Shown: positions 42,617 through 51,944 of the stretch, in pieces | Layout: each line of letters begins with the position of its first letter | Numbering within the stretch: the stretch's first letter is position 1 | Assembly: GCF_900112615.1 (NCBI RefSeq) | Contig: NZ_FOMK01000003.1 | Location: forward strand, 124,001 to 188,000 | Direction of reading: 5' to 3' | Origin: Chitinophaga sp. CF118 | GTDB taxonomy: Bacteria; Bacteroidota; Bacteroidia; Chitinophagales; Chitinophagaceae | Length of the DNA: 64,000 nucleotides | Translations under genes and position numbers: made by a program | Notes under the pieces: generated by a model | Told to the model about the DNA's origin: nothing | The model's database searches: none | What the model saw: the letters and a program-made list of their open reading frames with translations, nothing else

Positions 42617-43780
42617 ATGACATTACCTGCATTAAAACAAGATCTGATAGACAGATGGTTAACTGCTTACGATGAATATGCACTTAGAAAGGAGATGGAG
42701 GATGAATTCGTGAAGATGGTATATGCAGAAACACTCCGTTTTAGGTTGGATAAATATACCAGGGAGAAATTTCCCGCACAAGGCCCTCTTTCTGCGGAAG
42801 AACGTCCGGAACATAGTTATGCTTACGGACTGGATGCATCAGGTAAGCCCTGTTTTTCCATGTTTGAAGAGCAGAAAAGCTATTACACATATACAGATTC
42901 ATTGATAGAATACGTGGAATACGAGCAGAACTCTCCCTTTCCATCCTGCATACAGCGCGTGAAATATGAAGGTGCCAGAAAAGTTAGTTTTCAGTCAATC
43001 ATTCTGAATGATGTGAATCTGCGCCAGTTCAAGGGAATGGCGAGCACGGCCATCATAGCCAAACTGCTGAAAGATGCATCTTCCGTAATCTGTGTAATTG
43101 AATCATATGATTATAAAGAAGATCGCATCATCAATGCCGATTGCCTGCACATCATGCCAGGCATAGGCGAGTATTCCCTGCGTAAAAAGTACAACTATAA
43201 TTCAACCGGCGAACTGGAAGAAATAATAAATGTATTTGGAGATAAACGTACTTCTTATGATTATGTAAAAGTACCGGAAAACGTTACACTGCAACAACTT
43301 TCAGAACAGGTATCTTCATTAATAGCCACGGATATTATTAAGACACTTGTAGATGAAGAGTTAACAGAGCCGTTAGGTATTTTAGAAATTAACTACCAGG
43401 AAATAGGTGATTATAGCCCTGTGTTAACCGTCTATTCAGAAAAGGAACAAAAGAAAATAGAAAAATCCGCTGATAGATTAGAGGAATTACTTGCAGCTGA
43501 TGAAAGTAATGACTATATCGACCTTACAGCAAATACACATGAACGTTTACTGGTTGCTTTTATGCAGGAAGTAGAAGAGCTGGAAGATTTTTCACTGGCG
43601 GAATCCATGATCAAAAAAGTAGCGTATTTATTGAATGCCAATAAGCTGAATAAAGAAGTTACTACAGGTCCTAAATTCATGGCTTATTCGGTAGACTGGA
43701 GCATAGGACCAGAAGACTTTTCAGCACTTTTAGCTGAGTGCGGACTACCGGAAAACATTGTTAAGGAATGGAAAAGTTAG
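42617..43780 (+). CDS. uncharacterised 387-residue protein
   Basis: A soluble acidic protein without a signal peptide or membrane helices. I do not recognise it. The N-terminal half (residues about 50-240) is beta-rich with repeated YxY/hydrophobic patterns (SYYTYTDSLIEYVEYEQNS, YSLRKKYNYNSTGELEEIINVFGDKRTSYDYV), like a repeat-rich sheet. The C-terminal half is helical and acidic (KIEKSADRLEELLAADESNDYIDL, EVEELEDFSLAESMIKK). Codon use is like its neighbours. It ends before a strong terminator. Confidence 0.7.
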   Translation: MTLPALKQDLIDRWLTAYDEYALRKEMEDEFVKMVYAETLRFRLDKYTREKFPAQGPLSAEERPEHSYAYGLDASGKPCFSMFEEQKSYYTYTDSLIEYVEYEQNSPFPSCIQRVKYEGARKVSFQSIILNDVNLRQFKGMASTAIIAKLLKDASSVICVIESYDYKEDRIINADCLHIMPGIGEYSLRKKYNYNSTGELEEIINVFGDKRTSYDYVKVPENVTLQQLSEQVSSLIATDIIKTLVDEELTEPLGILEINYQEIGDYSPVLTVYSEKEQKKIEKSADRLEELLAADESNDYIDLTANTHERLLVAFMQEVEELEDFSLAESMIKKVAYLLNANKLNKEVTTGPKFMAYSVDWSIGPEDFSALLAECGLPENIVKEWKS

Positions 43781-43783
43781 AAT

Positions 43784-43824
43784 AAAGAAGAGGGTGGATC
43801 AAAGCATGATGTACCCTCTTCTTT
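43784..43824. terminator. hairpin terminator, near-copy of the one at 41335
   Basis: Perfect arms AAAGAAGAGGGT (43784-43795) and ACCCTCTTCTTT (43813-43824). The loop strand GGATCAAAG is shared with the hairpin at 41335-41367 read in reverse. It sits between convergent stops at 43780 and 43832. Confidence 0.82.
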
Positions 43825-43831
43825 CAATAAA

Positions 43832-44557
43832 TTAATTACACTCTCCGTCTGGCGTGCAAACCTGGCCTTCTATAATATCAAGTGCTGCTGCGGGATTCGC
43901 CTTTCTCCACTCTCCAAAAGACTTATCTAATACCTCCAGGAAGGTTTCTGATGCCTGAGCACCGGAAACAGCATATTTGCGGTCAAATACAAAAAAGGGA
44001 ACACCCCTTATGCCTAATGCCTGTGCTTCATTAATATCAGCATTTACATCTTTAGTAAAAGCTCCGCTGGCAAGCGTTTCTTTTACAGTTGTTTCATCCA
44101 GTCCTATTTCCTTGCCTAACTGCGTGAGGGTTTCATGATCTCCAAAGTCCCTGCTTTCAGTAAAATAAGACCTGAATAAGCGTTCTTCGGCTTCATCTCC
44201 TAAATTATTCTTCTTGGCAAGGTGAATTAAACGGTGCGCGTCAAAGGAATTGGCGACCACTGCGCTGGCAGGATTAAAGGTGATACCTGCATCAGCAGCC
44301 ATAGAAGCTACCTGGTTATTCATCTGTACTGCCTGTTCGTAAGGAATACCTTTTCTTTCAGACAGATACTGGTAAAGATCTTTGCCATGCCCAGACTCTA
44401 TGGTGGGATCCAGTTGGAAGCTCTTCCATTCAAGTTCTATACCGGCCGCATCACTGAACTTGCTCATAGCAGCTTCAAACTTGCGTTTGCCTATATAACA
44501 GAACGGACACATAACATCCGACCATATCTCTACTTTCATTTTTGCTGTTGTACTCAT
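43832..44557 (-). CDS. DsbA-family oxidoreductase, FrnE-like
   Basis: About 241 residues from the ATG at 44557; the ATG at 44539 (MKVEIWSDVMCPFCYIGKRK) is the strictest family-like start and the 44596 start adds unlikely residues. Thioredoxin fold with the CPFC active site, a helical insertion, and the cis-Pro region GIRGVPFFVFDRKYAVSGAQ. No signal peptide, so it works in the cytoplasm, as FrnE-type disulfide isomerases do. The C-terminal Cys (GQVCTPDGEC) matches the extra redox pair of FrnE. Divergent from HxlR copy 3. Confidence 0.9.
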   Translation of the reverse strand: MSTTAKMKVEIWSDVMCPFCYIGKRKFEAAMSKFSDAAGIELEWKSFQLDPTIESGHGKDLYQYLSERKGIPYEQAVQMNNQVASMAADAGITFNPASAVVANSFDAHRLIHLAKKNNLGDEAEERLFRSYFTESRDFGDHETLTQLGKEIGLDETTVKETLASGAFTKDVNADINEAQALGIRGVPFFVFDRKYAVSGAQASETFLEVLDKSFGEWRKANPAAALDIIEGQVCTPDGECN

Positions 44558-44628
44558 CATCAAACAGTTTATCTGTAATATTGCAAATTTCGGCAACTTA
44601 CTTTACTTTTGGAAGTGCTTTCCAATAT

Positions 44629-44640
44629 GAAAGTACTTTC
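44629..44640. promoter_or_regulatory. palindrome in the FrnE/HxlR divergent region
   Basis: GAAAGTACTTTC is a perfect 12-bp palindrome, preceded by the related imperfect GGAAGTGCTTTCC (44611-44623). Two sites, one about 18 nt after the other, fit HxlR binding to its own divergent promoter. Confidence 0.55.
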
Positions 44641-44664
44641 TTCAAGGAAACCAACTGAGGTGTT

Positions 44665-45030
44665 ATGAGTAAGAAAATTGAGGCTGCAGAAATGCCAGAG
44701 GCCTGTGTAGAACAGTTAAGAGCCATCCACGATACGCTGGATCTGTTGAGTGGTAAGTGGAAAATAGCGATTATCGGCTCGCTGAGCTTTGGCAAAAGGC
44801 GGTTTATGGAACTGCAGCGGGAAGTGGAAGGAGTGGGCTCTAAAATGCTGTCTAAAGAGCTGAGAGATCTGGAAATGAATGAACTGGTGAAAAGAACGGT
44901 GCATGACACGAAACCGGTAACAGTAGAATACGAACTCACACCTTATGGCAAAACCCTGGAAGATATTATTGGGGAAATGGCCAAATGGGGAATGAAACAC
45001 CGCAAACGCATCATGCACCCGGCAAATTAG
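44665..45030 (+). CDS. HxlR-family transcriptional regulator (copy 3)
   Basis: A 121-residue winged-helix regulator: LDLLSGKWKIAIIGSLSFGKRRFMELQREVEGVGSKMLSKELRDLEMNELVKRTVHDTKPVTVEYELTPYG. A Cys in MPEACVEQLR sits at the sensor position. It is divergent from the FrnE-like gene, the third HxlR-redox enzyme pair within 5 kb. The stop overlaps by 4 nt the stop of the convergent CoA-transferase gene. An overlapping antisense frame (44598-44939) was rejected. Confidence 0.9.
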   Translation: MSKKIEAAEMPEACVEQLRAIHDTLDLLSGKWKIAIIGSLSFGKRRFMELQREVEGVGSKMLSKELRDLEMNELVKRTVHDTKPVTVEYELTPYGKTLEDIIGEMAKWGMKHRKRIMHPAN

Positions 45031-46313
45031 TTTGTCTTGTGAAAGCGCTCAAAGAATGCTTTTTCCAGTTGCTCCCTGTGATCGGGATGGGCAATCTCTA
45101 TAAGTGCCTTACCGCGTTGTTTCAGGCTTTTGCCAAAGAGATTGGTTATACCGTATTCGGTAATCACCCAATGAACATGTCCGCGGGTAGTTACTACACC
45201 GGCTCCTTCCTTCAGGAAAGGAACGATCCTGGAAATTCCCTTATTGGTAACAGAAGGTAATGCAATGATAGGTTTACCACCTTCTGATAAAGAAGCACCA
45301 CGCATAAAGTCCATCTGACCACCGATACCGGAATATTGATATGTCCCTATAGAATCTGCACATACCTGCCCCGTAAGGTCTATTTCAATCGCACTGTTGA
45401 TGGCTGTCACCTTTGGATTCTGACGGATCACACTTGTATCATTTACATAACTGATATCCATGACTCTGATAGCAGGATTATCATGTACAAAGTCGTACAA
45501 TTTGCGGGTACCTGCCATGAATGCGGTAGTAGAACGGCCAATATTCAGTTTCTTCAAACTGTTATTGATCACTCCACTTTCGATCAATGGAATTACTCCA
45601 TCAGATAACATCTCTGTATGTAATCCAAGATTTTTATGATTGGTAAGGTTCTTTAGTACCTGGTCGGGAATACAACCAATACCCAGCTGTAAGGTGGCAC
45701 CATCTTCTATGAGGGAAGCCACATTCCTGCCTATTTTTGTCATAACCTCATTGGCCTGCAAAGAATAATTCAGTTCAGGTAAAGTGGCTATCTGCCATAC
45801 GGCAGCATGAAACTTAGACATATGGATGAAACCATCTCCGTGTGTTCGTGGCATCTGCGGATTCACCTGTGCAATAACATACTTCGCTACATCGACTGCC
45901 GCCCGGGCAATATCTACAGATGTTCCCAGAGAACAATAGCCGTGTTCGTCAGGAGGGGATACCTGCACCAGTGCTACATCCGGCGGCAGGATATTCGTCT
46001 TGAATAACTGCGGGATCTGGCTAAGGAAGATAGGTACATAATCTCCATCGTTGCTGTTGGCTACCGAACGGGTGGCCTCAGATACAAACAGTGAGTTTAC
46101 AAAAAAGCTTTTGCGGTAAAGCGGGTTATCGAAATCAACATTGCCGAGTGTTGTAATGCTGACGAGTTCTACATCATGTAATTCTCCATGTCTGTGCTGA
46201 AGTGCCTGCAAAAGATGAAGGGGAGTGGCTGCACTACCATGAACAAATACACGGTTGCCGGATTTTACACATTTTACGGCTTCTGCTGCTGTGATATAAT
46301 TTGGATTGTACAT
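45027..46313 (-). CDS. acetyl-CoA hydrolase/CoA-transferase family protein
   Basis: A 428-residue enzyme of the 4-hydroxybutyrate CoA-transferase/acetyl-CoA hydrolase family. N-terminal domain with GNRVFVHGSAATP and VALVQVSPPDEHGYCSLG; C-terminal domain with LQLGIGCIPDQVLKNL and NSAIEIDLTGQVCADSIG, where the catalytic Glu region of this family lies, then GIGGQMDFMRGASLSEGGKPIIAL. It would move CoA between short-chain acyl groups such as acetate and succinate, or butyrate. Single gene, 62 nt from the next minus-strand gene. Confidence 0.9.
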   Translation of the reverse strand: MYNPNYITAAEAVKCVKSGNRVFVHGSAATPLHLLQALQHRHGELHDVELVSITTLGNVDFDNPLYRKSFFVNSLFVSEATRSVANSNDGDYVPIFLSQIPQLFKTNILPPDVALVQVSPPDEHGYCSLGTSVDIARAAVDVAKYVIAQVNPQMPRTHGDGFIHMSKFHAAVWQIATLPELNYSLQANEVMTKIGRNVASLIEDGATLQLGIGCIPDQVLKNLTNHKNLGLHTEMLSDGVIPLIESGVINNSLKKLNIGRSTTAFMAGTRKLYDFVHDNPAIRVMDISYVNDTSVIRQNPKVTAINSAIEIDLTGQVCADSIGTYQYSGIGGQMDFMRGASLSEGGKPIIALPSVTNKGISRIVPFLKEGAGVVTTRGHVHWVITEYGITNLFGKSLKQRGKALIEIAHPDHREQLEKAFFERFHKTN

Positions 46314-46375
46314 GTTGCAAAATTATTGCACCTGTTTACTCCGAATTATGATGATGGTCAGCCTCCCGTATGATC

Positions 46376-47200
46376 TTAGTTAAACATCGAGAGCTGTTGA
46401 GGTTTTACCCTGGCAACCGGTGGCGCTGTCATGGTATGACTGATCTGATAAACATCCGTTTCCTCATAACGGGAGGCTACGATGATCCGGGTACCATCGG
46501 CATGCTCGCTGAACATGTTAAATACCAGTTCCGGGTTGTTATTGTCTTTGGACAGATGGGATAACAACAGGTGACTCATAAAAGCGGGTTTATGCGTTTT
46601 AAAGAGCTCTAATGCCTGCTTGTTTGAAAGATGACCATGTCCGCCACTGATGCGCTTTTTCAGGTAGAAAGGATATCTGCCCTGTTCCAGCATCTCTTCA
46701 TCATAGTTCGCTTCCAGGAATGCGGCATGGCATTGCTGAAAATGTTTGATGAGGTGTTCACAGGGGGCGCCTATATCGGTAAACACACCGATCTTTATGT
46801 CATTGCAGGCTACGATAAAACTGTGAGGTTCTGCGGCATCATGAAACTTAGGGAAGGCGGTTACCACAATATCTCCTATCTGAACGGGTACATATGCCTG
46901 AAAAGATAAAACCACTTGTTCGTTCAGGCTGATCCCACCATTTTGCAGCGTATCATTGGTGATATACACCGGCAGCTTGTATTTTTTGGAGATTACCTGT
47001 ACGCCTTTGATGTGATCCGTATGTTCGTGAGAGATAAAGATGGCTTTCACTTTCTCCATGTGAAGACCCAGGCGGCGCATGCGCTTTTCTGTTTCCTTAC
47101 AGGAAATACCGGCATCTACAAGGATAGCTTCCTTGTCATTCCCGATATAGTAGCAGTTTCCGTTGCTTCCCGAATTTAATGATGTGATGAAAAGTGACAT
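46376..47200 (-). CDS. metallo-beta-lactamase-fold hydrolase (WalJ/YycJ-like)
   Basis: A 274-residue MBL-fold protein with SGSNGNCYYIG at the start and the metal motif SHEHTDHIKGV. This combination and length are typical of WalJ/YycJ, a conserved hydrolase linked in Firmicutes to cell wall and DNA replication coordination; in Bacteroidota its role is not established. Further ligands lie in FPKFHDAAEPHSFI and GHGHLSNKQALEL. Confidence 0.87.
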   Translation of the reverse strand: MSLFITSLNSGSNGNCYYIGNDKEAILVDAGISCKETEKRMRRLGLHMEKVKAIFISHEHTDHIKGVQVISKKYKLPVYITNDTLQNGGISLNEQVVLSFQAYVPVQIGDIVVTAFPKFHDAAEPHSFIVACNDIKIGVFTDIGAPCEHLIKHFQQCHAAFLEANYDEEMLEQGRYPFYLKKRISGGHGHLSNKQALELFKTHKPAFMSHLLLSHLSKDNNNPELVFNMFSEHADGTRIIVASRYEETDVYQISHTMTAPPVARVKPQQLSMFN

Positions 47201-47272
47201 GATAGTGCAAAGTAACCGATTTTAGGCAGAATCTGACCTGAAAAAGATGAAGTTTATCATGTTCCGATCTTC

Positions 47273-48754
47273 CTAAAAAATACTTTTATAAATCGCGGTC
47301 TGTAATTTATCCGGATTGCTTATCTTTTTTATCTCAAAATGGTTATCCATAACCAGACCGGCATAGTTAAAATAAGATTGATAATCTACCGCTTTCACAG
47401 TGGATACGTATTCAAATAATGCAGACAGTGAAGTACCGGCTGTTTGTTCGCATACCTGCTGAAATTCTTTTTCGGTAAATCCTCTTTGCAACTGCTTGTA
47501 ATACCGTTGATAAAGTGTACGCATTACATCATCCAGGCTCTTCCTGTTACCGGTTTCATGCCTTATTTTCAGATCCAGTAGCAGTGCCAGGATTGGTCCT
47601 TTATCATAATAAGAAATAGTTTTGTTGATGGAATCTCCTGTGCGCCCGAATGGCCCGTCGGACCAGGTATCCAGGCTTGCCTGTGTTAATGACTGATAAA
47701 GACGGCCGGGTTTTGTTTCATACGCCAGCAGATTAGATCTTAATTGTTGTAAACATTCTTCTCCGGTAGTAAGTCCGGCACGACGTAATATCAGGTACTC
47801 ATAATAAACGGTAAAGCCTTCCGAGATCCAGAGTTGTGCGGTACGACTGCCATTCTCATAGTCGAATGGTCCCAGTTCTACCGGCCGGATGCGTTTTACG
47901 TTGTAATGATGGAAATATTCATGTGCCAGAAAACTGTAAGTCCGTATCCTGTTTTCCTGGTTATCAAGTCCTTCACCGGTGAATGAAACTGCCGTCGTAT
48001 TTAAATGTTCTATACCCCCTCTGCCAGGACCAATACCCATGAATGTATAATGTTTGTATGGGATCTCTCCAATTATATCGACAGCACTCTCTACTATCTT
48101 CTTAAGATCATGCATAAAATGTACATGATCAAAATCTACCATCTTATACCCCGTAAAATAATGGGGAATTCCTTTCACTTTAAAAGAAGGTAATGTATCC
48201 AGGTTACCTGTCAGAATTGGACTATCATATAGTACGTCAAAGTCAGGTGCAAAATAGGTATAGGAACTATCACTATCCATGCCCGTCGCTACCTGTTTCC
48301 AGTTATCGTAAGGATGGATACTTATACTTACTGGTTGCTGGATTTTTGTATGCATAAAAATACCGGCAGGAGAAAGAAAGGCATGCAAACTATCCAGGTA
48401 ATTACCAGCCACAAAATCCCTGTTTGCCTTTACATCATAATCCATTATGACTAAGGGAATACCGGTTGTTTGTACACACCAGGAGTTCGGAGTTGTTTGT
48501 TTCCAGGCAAGACTTTTCCCCTGCTGATCACTAGCTTTGAACTGTGTTACATTGTTTGCATAGTTCATAAACTGGTAATACCCTGGTGTCCAAACCGGCA
48601 TTTTCAACGGCAGGGAATCTGCCGTATTACCACTTACCTGTAAGTGAACATGCACTGTTTGTGTTGCCGGGGTAAACGACAAATCAAAATGCCATTGTTG
48701 AGCGTACACCTGTTGTGCAAAGAAGCATAGCCCGCATAAAAGAAACTTCCTCAT
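47273..48754 (-). CDS. M61-family (glycyl aminopeptidase-like) metallopeptidase
   Basis: About 493 residues from the ATG at 48754, which overlaps the GH127 stop by 4 nt (ATGA) and opens a signal peptide (MRKFLLCGLCFFAQQVYAQ). An N-terminal beta-sandwich (about 20-190) precedes a thermolysin-like domain with HEYFHHYNVKRIRP (HExxH zinc site) and WISEGFTVYYEYL supplying the third ligand Glu. The PDZ domain of longer M61 members appears to be missing: the protein ends soon after the helical domain. Coupled to the GH127 gene upstream. Confidence 0.9.
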   Translation of the reverse strand: MRKFLLCGLCFFAQQVYAQQWHFDLSFTPATQTVHVHLQVSGNTADSLPLKMPVWTPGYYQFMNYANNVTQFKASDQQGKSLAWKQTTPNSWCVQTTGIPLVIMDYDVKANRDFVAGNYLDSLHAFLSPAGIFMHTKIQQPVSISIHPYDNWKQVATGMDSDSSYTYFAPDFDVLYDSPILTGNLDTLPSFKVKGIPHYFTGYKMVDFDHVHFMHDLKKIVESAVDIIGEIPYKHYTFMGIGPGRGGIEHLNTTAVSFTGEGLDNQENRIRTYSFLAHEYFHHYNVKRIRPVELGPFDYENGSRTAQLWISEGFTVYYEYLILRRAGLTTGEECLQQLRSNLLAYETKPGRLYQSLTQASLDTWSDGPFGRTGDSINKTISYYDKGPILALLLDLKIRHETGNRKSLDDVMRTLYQRYYKQLQRGFTEKEFQQVCEQTAGTSLSALFEYVSTVKAVDYQSYFNYAGLVMDNHFEIKKISNPDKLQTAIYKSIF

Positions 48755-51156
48755 TTTACAATCCATTCATGAATTCCAGATGCATTTTCTTCTGGAAGTT
48801 GTATTTCCAGTTTTAATGCTGTAGTATTTACCGGCTCAAATTGCACGCTATTGTATTTATCCTTCGCTATTTCATAAGGAGTTGTGTTTTTTACCGGCAC
48901 CCATTCGTTATCTTTTTTGTACAGGATCCTCCATGATAATGGAATTCTGCAGCCCCCAAACGGACCATCATCATACCAATACACCTGCGAAGAAGATACG
49001 GTATATGCCTGATCAAAATCGTACTGTACCCATTCCAGCGTATTTTTTTTAGGCCACCAATGCATATAAAGGGCACTGTTATCTTTAGAATCCTGTGGTT
49101 CATATTGATCGTTCAGCGCCATATACATCCGTTTGTTTGGCACAGAAGCACTAATAGTACTTTTAGATGCAATGGAGGGTGCTGGTTTTGGTCTTGCCGC
49201 TGATGATTCATAGGGAATCCATACCGTCATCTCACTGGGGCCACGGTTGGCCCATGTATAATATGGGATAGCGGTCACTGTTTGTTCTGAATTGATCAAT
49301 GCATCACTATTTAATTGTCTGCTGGCAGAAGTACCTGGCATTTGCAGGATAGTTACACCATTCAGCATATCCTGTTTGTATACAGCGTTGATCACCGCAT
49401 TTTTATCCACTACAATATTCTGTACCGTTGCATCTTTATTATCCGGGCCTTCCAGGCAATACATGATGGGCCCACGTTCCAGGGCGAAGCGGTTTTTGTC
49501 GTCCTTCACGTTACTGTTGGCCAGTACCTTTTGTACTTCCATCGGGAAGTTGATGCTGATTTTGTCACCCGCTTTCCAGGCTCTTTCTAATACGGCATAT
49601 CCTTTTACAAGAGTATATTTTACTGGTTTCCCATTGAGAGTAATTGTAACAGGAGTTTTGCTGCTATCTTTATCATAATACAGATTACCGGGTAATGGTT
49701 GTCCTTTGGCCCATTCAGGAATGCGGATGTGTACAGCAAAGGCAGCCGCTTTGGCCGGTGTAACGGTCATGTCTACTTTTCCGCCCCAGGGATAATTTGT
49801 TTTTTGTGTCAGCGTAACTTTGGTAGCCGGTAGTTTGATGTCGGCTGTGCTGCCTACGAATAAGTTTACATACAGGTTATTTTTATCCTGTGCATAAACG
49901 TATCCCGGCATAGATGGCAGGAAGCGGGTCATATTGGAAATACAACAGGCACAGCCAAACCATGCGCTACGCTGGTGCTGCCCCATAGAGGCCAGAGGGT
50001 TAGGGTAGAAGAAGCGATCGCCGCTGAGAGAAACACCAGACAGTAATCCGTTATACAGTGTTCGTTCCAGGATATCAATGTATTTGGAGTCGCCATGCAG
50101 TAAAAACATCCGGCTGTTCCAGTACACGTTTGCAATTGCCGCACAGGTTTCTGCATAGGCCGACATATTGGGCAATTCGTAATTCTGCCCAAATGCTTCC
50201 CCGTTACCGGTAGCACCTATTCCCCCGGTGATGTATAATTTCTTTTCCACCACATTATCCCATATATCATCGATGGCATGCAGATATTGCTGATCGCCGG
50301 TGAGGGCTGCCACATCTGCCATTCCAGTATACATGTATGTTGCTCTTACAGCGTGGCCTACAGCTTCATGCTGATCAGTAACTTTTTTGTATGATTGATT
50401 ATACTCTCCACTATTAGGTTTGCCAGGGCCTCTTACATCCAGGAAGAATTTAGCCAGATCCAGGTATTCCTTTTTGCCGGTTACCCGGTACATTTTAGTC
50501 AGGCCGGTTTCAACGATCTGGTGACCGGGAAACTTTTCTTCCTTACCGAATCCGAATGTTTTCACCAGCAGATCTGCATTTTTAATAGCGATATCCAGAA
50601 GGGTCCGTTTGCCGGTAGCCTGATAATGTGCTACAGCTGCTTCGAAGAGGTGCCCTGAATTATAGAGTTCATGGCTCAGGTCTTCTTCCATTTCCCAGCG
50701 TTTGGTACCCATCCACGGATGAGGTGTGGAAGAATTAACCGTACGGAAAGTATACAGGTATCCGTCTTTTTCCTGTGCTGCACCAATGATCGCGATAAGG
50801 GTATCCAGGTAGTGTTCCAGTTCCGGATTCTTTTTCACCTGCAATCCATAGGAAGCCCCTTCTATCACTTTATAGAGATCTGTATCATCAAAAGTATATT
50901 CCGTCATTTTATCGCCGGGAATGGTATGTGCCGCTCGTTTGAAATTGTCTATACGCCCGGTCTTCCTGCACTGTTCCAATGTATAGGGGATAGTCACATC
51001 TGCATTCACCCTTATTTTAGGTGCCCAGAAACTGTCAGATACATGCACCTGTGTGAATGCTACCGGCTGAATGGGATAATCTTTTTTAAGCTGTGCTGCG
51101 GCACTACTCCCGGCCAGTAAAAAAGGGAGCAGTAATTTTATATTGAACTGTTTCAT
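48751..51156 (-). CDS. GH127 beta-L-arabinofuranosidase-like glycoside hydrolase
   Basis: An 801-residue secreted enzyme: signal peptide MKQFNIKLLLPFLLAGSSAAA, an alpha/alpha barrel domain, then beta-sandwich domains and a C-terminal discoidin-like region. The GH127 zinc/catalytic set is visible: Glu and Cys in YAETCAAIANVYW, and the Cys pair in WFGCACCISNMTRF, which includes the nucleophile Cys of this family. It would remove L-arabinofuranose from plant glycans or hydroxyproline-linked arabinans. Translationally coupled to the M61 peptidase gene. Confidence 0.92.
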   Translation of the reverse strand: MKQFNIKLLLPFLLAGSSAAAQLKKDYPIQPVAFTQVHVSDSFWAPKIRVNADVTIPYTLEQCRKTGRIDNFKRAAHTIPGDKMTEYTFDDTDLYKVIEGASYGLQVKKNPELEHYLDTLIAIIGAAQEKDGYLYTFRTVNSSTPHPWMGTKRWEMEEDLSHELYNSGHLFEAAVAHYQATGKRTLLDIAIKNADLLVKTFGFGKEEKFPGHQIVETGLTKMYRVTGKKEYLDLAKFFLDVRGPGKPNSGEYNQSYKKVTDQHEAVGHAVRATYMYTGMADVAALTGDQQYLHAIDDIWDNVVEKKLYITGGIGATGNGEAFGQNYELPNMSAYAETCAAIANVYWNSRMFLLHGDSKYIDILERTLYNGLLSGVSLSGDRFFYPNPLASMGQHQRSAWFGCACCISNMTRFLPSMPGYVYAQDKNNLYVNLFVGSTADIKLPATKVTLTQKTNYPWGGKVDMTVTPAKAAAFAVHIRIPEWAKGQPLPGNLYYDKDSSKTPVTITLNGKPVKYTLVKGYAVLERAWKAGDKISINFPMEVQKVLANSNVKDDKNRFALERGPIMYCLEGPDNKDATVQNIVVDKNAVINAVYKQDMLNGVTILQMPGTSASRQLNSDALINSEQTVTAIPYYTWANRGPSEMTVWIPYESSAARPKPAPSIASKSTISASVPNKRMYMALNDQYEPQDSKDNSALYMHWWPKKNTLEWVQYDFDQAYTVSSSQVYWYDDGPFGGCRIPLSWRILYKKDNEWVPVKNTTPYEIAKDKYNSVQFEPVNTTALKLEIQLPEENASGIHEWIVK

Positions 51157-51243
51157 GGAGAACGATGTTAAAAGCTAAAATTATTCATAGTTACTGCAAA
51201 GTATAGAATATATATTGATCAGATTTGGTCATATATTAGCAAC

Positions 51244-51864
51244 ATGAATGAGTCGGGCCACCGGTATTTTATTATAAACAAACCTTTTGATATGGTTTCC
51301 CAGTTTATCAGCCCCGATAAAGTGCGGCTGCTGGGAGATATGGACTTTGATTTTCCTGAAGGAACACATGCCATCGGGCGGCTGGACAGCCATTCGGAAG
51401 GACTGTTAATTCTCACCACTAACAAAAAAGTAACAAATTTGTTATTCAAGGGGGAGGTACCTCATAAACGTACCTACCTGGTGATGGTGAAACATGTGGT
51501 AAGTCCGGAAAGTGTTGAATTGCTCAGAAATGGGATCAATATCATTGTAAAAGGCGGAGAAGGGTATATCACTACGCCCTGCGAGGCAGCCATTGTGGAA
51601 AAGCCTTCAGGATTATTCCACCGGCCACAGGCATTGAGAGAGCAGTTGCCACATACCTGGCTGGAAATCACATTAACAGAAGGTAAATTCCATCAGATCC
51701 GTAAAATGGTGATGGCTATCGGGCATCGTTGTCTGCGCCTGATCCGTACTTCTATCGAAGACCTTGAACTGGGCGATCTGCCTCCCGGAGGAGTCAGGGA
51801 AATAGAAGAACGCCGATTTTTCGAATTATTGAAAATCAGAACCAGCGAGAATATTACTGCATAA
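51244..51864 (+). CDS. 23S rRNA/16S rRNA pseudouridine synthase, RsuA/RluE family
   Basis: A 206-residue single-domain pseudouridine synthase lacking the N-terminal S4 domain. The catalytic Asp lies in AIGRLDSHSEGLLILTTN; further family motifs are HKRTYLVMVK, EGKFHQIRKMVMAIGHRCLRLIRTSI. Size and motifs fit RluE (23S rRNA U2457) better than RsuA. It is transcribed divergently from the GH127 gene with an 87-nt gap. Confidence 0.9.
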   Translation: MNESGHRYFIINKPFDMVSQFISPDKVRLLGDMDFDFPEGTHAIGRLDSHSEGLLILTTNKKVTNLLFKGEVPHKRTYLVMVKHVVSPESVELLRNGINIIVKGGEGYITTPCEAAIVEKPSGLFHRPQALREQLPHTWLEITLTEGKFHQIRKMVMAIGHRCLRLIRTSIEDLELGDLPPGGVREIEERRFFELLKIRTSENITA

Positions 51865-51944
51865 ATTAACAATATCGCATCAGTTTGTTGTCAATATTCT
51901 TGGTACTTTGCCTCCTTCCTAAATCATGCAATAAAGAGAGAATT

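Noticed and set aside
44598..44939. 113-codon minus-strand frame opposite HxlR copy 3
   Set aside because: It is an antisense shadow; the plus-strand frame has the complete HxlR signature.
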